A DNA stretch of 64,000 nucleotides from Pseudomonas sp. BCA17 (lineage in GTDB: Bacteria; Pseudomonadota; Gammaproteobacteria; Pseudomonadales; Pseudomonadaceae). A program made the position numbers and the translations under genes. The stretch's first letter is position 1. Each line of letters opens with the position of its first letter. The DNA lies in NCBI RefSeq assembly GCF_004519405.1, contig NZ_SGWI01000006.1, forward strand, positions 1-64,000, in the 5' to 3' direction. This document shows, in pieces, positions 59,338 through 64,000 of the stretch. The notes beneath the pieces were generated by a model. That model was not told the origin of the DNA, did not search any database, and saw only the letters and a program-made list of their open reading frames with translations.

Positions 59338-60170
59338 ACCGCCTTCAAGCCTTCAAACACCCCTTGGCGTTGCTCGGCCTGCTGCTGGTAGGCACTTGGG
59401 TGGTGACCGCGTTGCTGGCGCCGTGGCTCGCGCCCCATGATCCGCTGGAAAGCTTCACACCACTGCTGACGCCGATGAGCGTCGGCGACAACCACCAGAG
59501 CTTCCTGCTGGGCACCGACATGATCGGTCGTGACATCCTTTCGCGGCTGATCTGGGGCACGCGCACCGTGTTGCTCTGGTCGATCCTGGCCACCCTCACC
59601 GCGTTCGCGGTGGGCATTGCCATGGGTCTATGCGCCGGTTACTTCAATGGTTGGGTCGACGCCGTGCTGTCGTATGTGGCTGACACCGTGCTGTCGTTCC
59701 CAGTGCTGGTGCTGTACATCGTGATCATCATCGCCCTCGGCGCTTCGGCGCTGAACATCCTGATTGCGGTGACCTTCACCAGTGCGCCGGCGATCTTTCG
59801 GATCATGCGTGCGTTGACCATCGACATTCGTTCCCGAGACTACGTACTCAGCGCCATCACCCAAGGCGAAGGCGCGTTGCGCATCATGCTGGTGGAGATC
59901 CTGCCCAACTGCGGAGGGCCGTTGATCGTGGATTTCTGCCTGCGCATCGGCTACACCGCGATCATGATCGGCGCCCTGGGTTTCCTTGGCCTCGGCCTGC
60001 CGCCGCCGACCCCCGACTGGGGCGGCATGATCAACGACGGCCGCGCCATGGCCATCGCCTTCCCGCACCTGGTGATCTTCCCGTGCATTGCCATATCCAC
60101 CCTGATGCTGGGCTTGAGCCTGCTGGCGGATGGCCTGGATGAAAACGCCCAGCAAGGCGCAAGGAGTTGA
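59334..60170 (+). CDS. ABC transporter permease (DppC-like)
   Basis: 278 aa. N-terminal OppC_N helix, then GTDMIGRDILSRLIWGTRTVL, the usual DppC/OppC signature, and an EAA loop (RSRDYVLSAITQGEGALRIM). Five to six transmembrane helices. The GLGLPPPTPDWGGMINDGR block before the last helix is diagnostic of DppC. It is coupled to the first permease gene by overlap and separated from the ATPase gene by one base. Confidence 0.93.
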   Translation: MNRLQAFKHPLALLGLLLVGTWVVTALLAPWLAPHDPLESFTPLLTPMSVGDNHQSFLLGTDMIGRDILSRLIWGTRTVLLWSILATLTAFAVGIAMGLCAGYFNGWVDAVLSYVADTVLSFPVLVLYIVIIIALGASALNILIAVTFTSAPAIFRIMRALTIDIRSRDYVLSAITQGEGALRIMLVEILPNCGGPLIVDFCLRIGYTAIMIGALGFLGLGLPPPTPDWGGMINDGRAMAIAFPHLVIFPCIAISTLMLGLSLLADGLDENAQQGARS

Positions 60171-60171
60171 G

Positions 60172-61809
60172 ATGAACCCGGAACCTGTACTACGAGTGCA
60201 CAATCTGTCGATTGAACTACCCGCCGGCGCCGACCGCAGCCACGCCGTGCATGGCATCAGCCTGGACGTGCGCAAGGGCGAAATCCTCTGCGTGATAGGT
60301 GAATCCGGCTCGGGCAAGTCGGTATTGTCGGCGGCGATCATGGGTGATTACGCCAAGGGCCTGCGCCATGCCGGTGGAGCGATCGAGTTCTGCGGCGAGG
60401 ATATCTGCGCCCTGGATGAGGCGCGGCTGCGCCAATTGCGCGGCAACCGCATCGCGATGATCTTCCAGGAGCCCATGGCCGCGTTGAATCCGGCGATTCG
60501 CATCGGCAGGCAAGTCGAGGAAATCTTCGAGATTCACGCCGCGCAGATGCCCGCCGCCGAGCGGCGCGAACGCATGCTCGCGCTGTTGGAGTCCACCCAA
60601 CTGCCGGATCCGCCGCGCATCGCCAACAGTTTCCCCCACCAGTTGTCCGGCGGTCAGTGCCAGCGCGTGGTGATCGCCATGGCCTTGGCGATGACCCCTG
60701 ACTTGTTGATCGCTGACGAGCCGACCACAGCCCTCGACGTCACCACCCAGGCCCAGGTGTTGAAGCTGGTGCACGACCTGCGTGGGCGTGGCCAGCACGG
60801 CATTCTGTTTATTACCCACGATTTCGGTGTAGTGGCGCAGATTGCCGACCGCATTGGCGTGATGGAAGGCGGCCGCCTGGTAGAAATCGGCGAGCGTGAC
60901 CAGGTGCTGAATGCACCGGCCCATGCCTACACGCGCAAGCTGATTGCCGCAGTGCCGGCGTTGCATCCCGAACTGCGTGCGCCGTGCGCCGATGGCGAAA
61001 TGGCGCTGCGTATCGAGCACCTGACCAAAACCTACGACGTTGGCGGGCGCGCAGTGGCGGCACTGCGCAATGTGTCGCTGAACCTGCCACGGGGCAAGAC
61101 CCTGGCGATTGTCGGTGAGTCCGGCTCAGGCAAAAGCACCTTGGTCAAGGCCGCCATCCGCCTGGTGGACAGTGACAGTGGGCATGTGTGGGTCGGTGAT
61201 ACCGACTTCCTCGCCTTGGGCGGTGCCGCATTGGCAGCCAATCGGCGGCGTATCCAGATGATTTTTCAGGACCCGTATGGCTCTTTGAACCCGCGGCACC
61301 GCGTCGGCGACATCATCGCCCGCGCCGCGCAGTTACGCGGGTTGTCGGCCAAAGACGCCTGGGTCGAGGCCGGTGATCTGCTGGTGCGCGTCGGCCTCAA
61401 GCGCGACGCCTTGCAGCGCAAGCCCCGGCAGTTTTCCGGCGGCCAACGCCAACGCATCGGTATCGCCCGCGCCCTGGCGATGCGCCCGGAGGTGTTGATC
61501 GCCGATGAAAGCGTATCGGCGCTGGATGTGTCGGTGCAAAAGCAAGTGCTGGAATTATTGGCCGACCTGCAGCAGCAGTTGAACCTGAGCATCCTGTTTA
61601 TCACCCACGACCTGCGCGTGGCGGCGCAGATCAGCGACCACATTGCGGTGATGCGCCAAGGCGAAGTGGTGGAGTACGGCAGCGCCGAACAGGTGTTGCT
61701 GCGCCCACAGAACAGCTACACCCAGGCCCTTCTCGCTGCTGCACCCGGGGCCTCTGAGTTACCTGCGTGCGGGCCGCCATTGAGGCTGATCCACCCCGCC
61801 GCGCGCTGA
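60172..61809 (+). CDS. ABC transporter ATP-binding protein, two fused domains (DppD-DppF type)
   Basis: 545 aa from the ATG at 60172, with AAGGAG upstream. Two complete ATPase modules are joined in one chain. The first has Walker A GESGSGKS, signature LSGGQCQRV and Walker B LLIADEPTTALD; the second has GESGSGKS, FSGGQRQRI and VLIADESVSALD. Both thus look active. A DppD-DppF fusion is common in family-5 importers such as GsiA. It energises the two permeases upstream. A hairpin and the porin gene follow. Confidence 0.95.
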   Translation: MNPEPVLRVHNLSIELPAGADRSHAVHGISLDVRKGEILCVIGESGSGKSVLSAAIMGDYAKGLRHAGGAIEFCGEDICALDEARLRQLRGNRIAMIFQEPMAALNPAIRIGRQVEEIFEIHAAQMPAAERRERMLALLESTQLPDPPRIANSFPHQLSGGQCQRVVIAMALAMTPDLLIADEPTTALDVTTQAQVLKLVHDLRGRGQHGILFITHDFGVVAQIADRIGVMEGGRLVEIGERDQVLNAPAHAYTRKLIAAVPALHPELRAPCADGEMALRIEHLTKTYDVGGRAVAALRNVSLNLPRGKTLAIVGESGSGKSTLVKAAIRLVDSDSGHVWVGDTDFLALGGAALAANRRRIQMIFQDPYGSLNPRHRVGDIIARAAQLRGLSAKDAWVEAGDLLVRVGLKRDALQRKPRQFSGGQRQRIGIARALAMRPEVLIADESVSALDVSVQKQVLELLADLQQQLNLSILFITHDLRVAAQISDHIAVMRQGEVVEYGSAEQVLLRPQNSYTQALLAAAPGASELPACGPPLRLIHPAAR

Positions 61810-61829
61810 ATCCAAGCCTTTCCCTGCGT

Positions 61830-61845
61830 CGCAGCGTTCGCTGCG
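61830..61845 (+). other. Small hairpin before the porin gene
   Basis: CGCAGC-GTTC-GCTGCG is a perfect 6-bp stem with a tetraloop in the 83-bp gap between the ATPase and porin genes. There is no T run, so it may protect or set the level of mRNA rather than end it. Confidence 0.45.
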
Positions 61846-61892
61846 GCAATGGGCTGCTGTTGCCCAAAAAAACTAAAAAAGAGAGTAAAACC

Positions 61893-63062
61893 ATGCGACC
61901 AACAATGCGCTACTTCACCCTCATCCCCGTGCTCGGTGCCCTCGCTGCACCGGCCATGGCCTATCAGGTCACCGACAACCTCGACCTTGGCGGCGCCGTG
62001 CGGGCGCGCTGGGACTATGATCCGGACCGCGACATTCAGAAGTTCGGCCTTGACACCGTCTTCCTCAGCGCCAAATACAACTCCGCCACGTGGATCGGTG
62101 AGGCCCAGTACCGCTTCTACGGGCGTTCCTACCCTTACCAGTACACCAAGAACTACGGCGACATCCAGTTCGCCAAGTTCGCCTGGGTGGGCTACAAGTT
62201 CAACCCGGACCAGCAAGTTCAAGTGGGCCTGAACACCGTGCCGTTCGGCTTGCAGCCGTATTTCGGCAGCACCTTCTATGAAACCCTGGGCAACGTGGTG
62301 GGCCTGGAAGATGTGCAACAGGTGGGTACCAAGTACATCCAGCAAAGCGGTGACTGGAATATCCAGGCCGGTTACTACCTGCGCCCCGCCTGGCAAGGCA
62401 AGGGCACCAGCAAGGGGGTGACCTATTCCAGCGTGATCTCCGAAGCCGACAGCTACGTGGCCGATGGCAGCAATAACCAGGAACGCAACACCGTCGTGGT
62501 ACGAGTCGCCAAAGCCATGGACCTGGGCGGCTGGAAATCCGAAGTCGGCCTGTCCGGCCTGACCTCGACCCTGGAGAACAAAAACACCGGCAATGACGGT
62601 CGACGCAACGCCGTGGCCATCCACTACCTGGGCAAGCACGGTCCGTGGGGCCTGCAGTTGCAGGCGGCGCGCCAACAAATGTCACCGCGCAACGAAGGCA
62701 CCAATGGCGTGGTTACACTGGGCGGCTACGACGGCACCTTCAACGTGGCCAGCCGCGGCAACCTGTATGTGGCGGACCTGAGTTATGACGTGGGCGGCAA
62801 ATACCTGTTCGATCAGATCAGCGGCGTGAAGCTGTATGCCAACTACAGTGCCTTCGACAAGTCCGACAATGACTTCAAGACCTCGCAACGGGTGATCCTC
62901 GGTACGTCGTTCTCGTTCAGTAAATTGTGGATTGCCACGGAATGGCTGATCGGCAAGAACGACCCGTACATCGGCGGCAGCAGCTATACCCAGAGTTTGG
63001 CCGCCGGGGGCAGTAACCAGTGGGAGAATCAGCTGTACATGAACATCGGTTATTACTTCTAA
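61893..63062 (+). CDS. Outer-membrane porin
   Basis: 389 aa from the ATG at 61893; upstream codons overlap the ATPase gene and are not expected to be used. The signal peptide MRPTMRYFTLIPVLGALAAPAMA is cleaved before YQV. The rest alternates polar and aromatic residues in strand-length steps, and the protein ends in MNIGYYF with a terminal Phe, the mark of barrel insertion. No close family can be named with certainty. As last gene of the ABC importer operon it probably lets the same substrate through the outer membrane. Confidence 0.82.
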   Translation: MRPTMRYFTLIPVLGALAAPAMAYQVTDNLDLGGAVRARWDYDPDRDIQKFGLDTVFLSAKYNSATWIGEAQYRFYGRSYPYQYTKNYGDIQFAKFAWVGYKFNPDQQVQVGLNTVPFGLQPYFGSTFYETLGNVVGLEDVQQVGTKYIQQSGDWNIQAGYYLRPAWQGKGTSKGVTYSSVISEADSYVADGSNNQERNTVVVRVAKAMDLGGWKSEVGLSGLTSTLENKNTGNDGRRNAVAIHYLGKHGPWGLQLQAARQQMSPRNEGTNGVVTLGGYDGTFNVASRGNLYVADLSYDVGGKYLFDQISGVKLYANYSAFDKSDNDFKTSQRVILGTSFSFSKLWIATEWLIGKNDPYIGGSSYTQSLAAGGSNQWENQLYMNIGYYF

Positions 63063-63202
63063 TAGGCGGCGTTGCCGATGACGCCATCGGGGCAAGCCAC
63101 CGCCCATATTTTGATCGCACAGCCGATCAATGCGGGTGGTGGCCTGTTGCCGATGAGGCCGGCAAAAAACACTATAAAAACAACAAGTGTGGAATTCTTT
63201 TC

Positions 63203-64000
63203 ATGCGCCACCTCCCTGCGCTCACTATGCTGCGCGTCTTCGAAGAAGTCGCCCGCCACCGCAGTTTCAGCCAGGCCGCCGTGGGCCTCAATGTCACTCA
63301 GGGCGCGGTCAGCCGCCAGATCAAACAACTGGAAGACTACCTCGGTGTCGCCCTGTTCGTCCGAACGCCCCAGGGCCTGTCCCTGACTGAAGCCGGCTTC
63401 GCCCTGTCGCCGCACCTAAGCGACGCCTTTGACCATATCGAACGCGCCCTGCAAGCCGTGCGCGTACCCAACCTGCGCCAGCGGCTACGCATCGTTGCGC
63501 CACCGACCTGGGCCACACGCTGGCTGTCGGCGCATTTGCGGCGGTTTTGTGAGCGCTACCCGGATATCAACCTCAGCGTCACTCACCAGAGCCACCACGA
63601 TAACCTCGCCGAAATCGACTGCAGGATTCGCTTCGGACTCGAAGCGGACACGCATTGCAGCAGTGAGTTATTAGTCATGGAACGCCATATCGCCGTGGCC
63701 AGCCCGGAGCTGTTTGCCAACGGCCAACCGCCCGACCTGCGGCGTTTCCCGCTGCTGCATATCCTGCACGACGGCAAGCGCCTGGCGGTCTGGGAAAACT
63801 GGTTGGCGGCCATGGGCCGAGACGATATCGATGCTGGCCAGGGCCTGGAATTCAGCACCCTGGACCAAGTGATCCACACCGCCCTGGCGGGCGGAGGGCT
63901 GGCGGTAATTGACCGGCAGATGATCGAACGCGAACTGGCCAACAGCAGCCTGCTGCCAATCACCCCGGTAGAAGTGATCGGCCCTTACGGCTATTGGCTG
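63203..64000 (+). CDS. LysR-family regulator, cut by the window end
   Basis: The frame is open from the ATG at 63203 to the last base (266 codons, no stop), so about 30-40 residues are missing. The winged helix shows SFSQAAVGLNVTQGAVSRQIKQLEDYLG. The effector part has PTWATRWLSAHLRRF and EFSTLDQVIHTALAGGGLAV, of the GcvA/TrpI subgroup. It is on the same strand as the importer and porin, 140 bp after the porin, so it could be a second regulator of this locus or belong to the next one. Confidence 0.9.
   Translation, partial: MRHLPALTMLRVFEEVARHRSFSQAAVGLNVTQGAVSRQIKQLEDYLGVALFVRTPQGLSLTEAGFALSPHLSDAFDHIERALQAVRVPNLRQRLRIVAPPTWATRWLSAHLRRFCERYPDINLSVTHQSHHDNLAEIDCRIRFGLEADTHCSSELLVMERHIAVASPELFANGQPPDLRRFPLLHILHDGKRLAVWENWLAAMGRDDIDAGQGLEFSTLDQVIHTALAGGGLAVIDRQMIERELANSSLLPITPVEVIGPYGYWL

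Noticed and set aside
1..64000. CRISPR arrays, rRNA, tRNA, insertion sequences or prophage genes
   Set aside because: None recognised: no regularly spaced repeats, no transposase or integrase, and no cloverleaf noticed on reading either strand.

Overview
The window looks like chromosome of a Pseudomonas of the fluorescens group. Evidence: GC-rich codon use; gene orders known from Pseudomonas (flgZ-flgN-flgM-flgA / cheV-cheR-flgBCDE, phoPQ next to a dctA locus, yceF/yceD-rpmF-plsX-fabDG-acpP-fabF-pabC-mltG-tmk-holB-tatD); PhoP, PhoQ, NrdA and RNase E sequences that I recognise as pseudomonad; and two REPIN-like inverted repeats of the P. fluorescens type. All identifications come from reading the sequence and recalled family knowledge; no search was run.

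Layout. 0.3-9.4 kb: an MFS transporter, then flagellar and chemotaxis genes with a FliA promoter (flgM) and a sigma-54 promoter (flgB). The flagellar run stops at a terminator after flgE. 9.5-10.6 kb: an orphan gene for a putative Cys/His-dyad protein. 10.7-13.6 kb: nrdA without nrdB next to it. 14.2-22.4 kb: an RstAB-like two-component pair, a phosphopantetheinyl transferase, a small exported protein plus phoPQ behind an array of four PhoP-box half-sites, an AraC regulator, and dctA with a sigma-54 promoter and palindromic upstream sites. 22.5-24.1 kb: XdhC- and MobA-like molybdoenzyme maturation genes. 24.1-31.4 kb: rne, then divergent rluC, a HAD phosphatase and sppA, and convergent yceF. 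31.5-41.3 kb: the fatty-acid and cell-envelope housekeeping run. The intergenic region after tatD carries a candidate RgsA small RNA with near-perfect complementarity to the acpP ribosome binding site 6 kb away. 41.8-44.8 kb: a TetR regulator, moaA, a lipoprotein and a DUF1285 protein.

44.8-64 kb is accessory metabolism. A GntR / ADP-ribosylglycohydrolase-like / NCS1 permease / PfkB kinase operon resembles the uncharacterised E. coli yegTUVW group and probably takes up and splits an N-riboside. It is followed by a REPIN, an aldehyde dehydrogenase, a GcvA-type LysR and an MFS exporter.

The last 11 kb is the best candidate for an undescribed system. It holds a divergent LysR, an Fe(II)/2-oxoglutarate oxygenase, a DddP-like M24 metalloenzyme, a complete family-5 ABC importer, a porin and a second LysR cut by the window end. 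A 32-codon upstream frame ending Cys-Cys-Ala-Cys-His-stop lies just before the importer genes. I infer a regulated uptake and degradation route for a small, possibly sulfur-containing, compound. The substrate is unknown.
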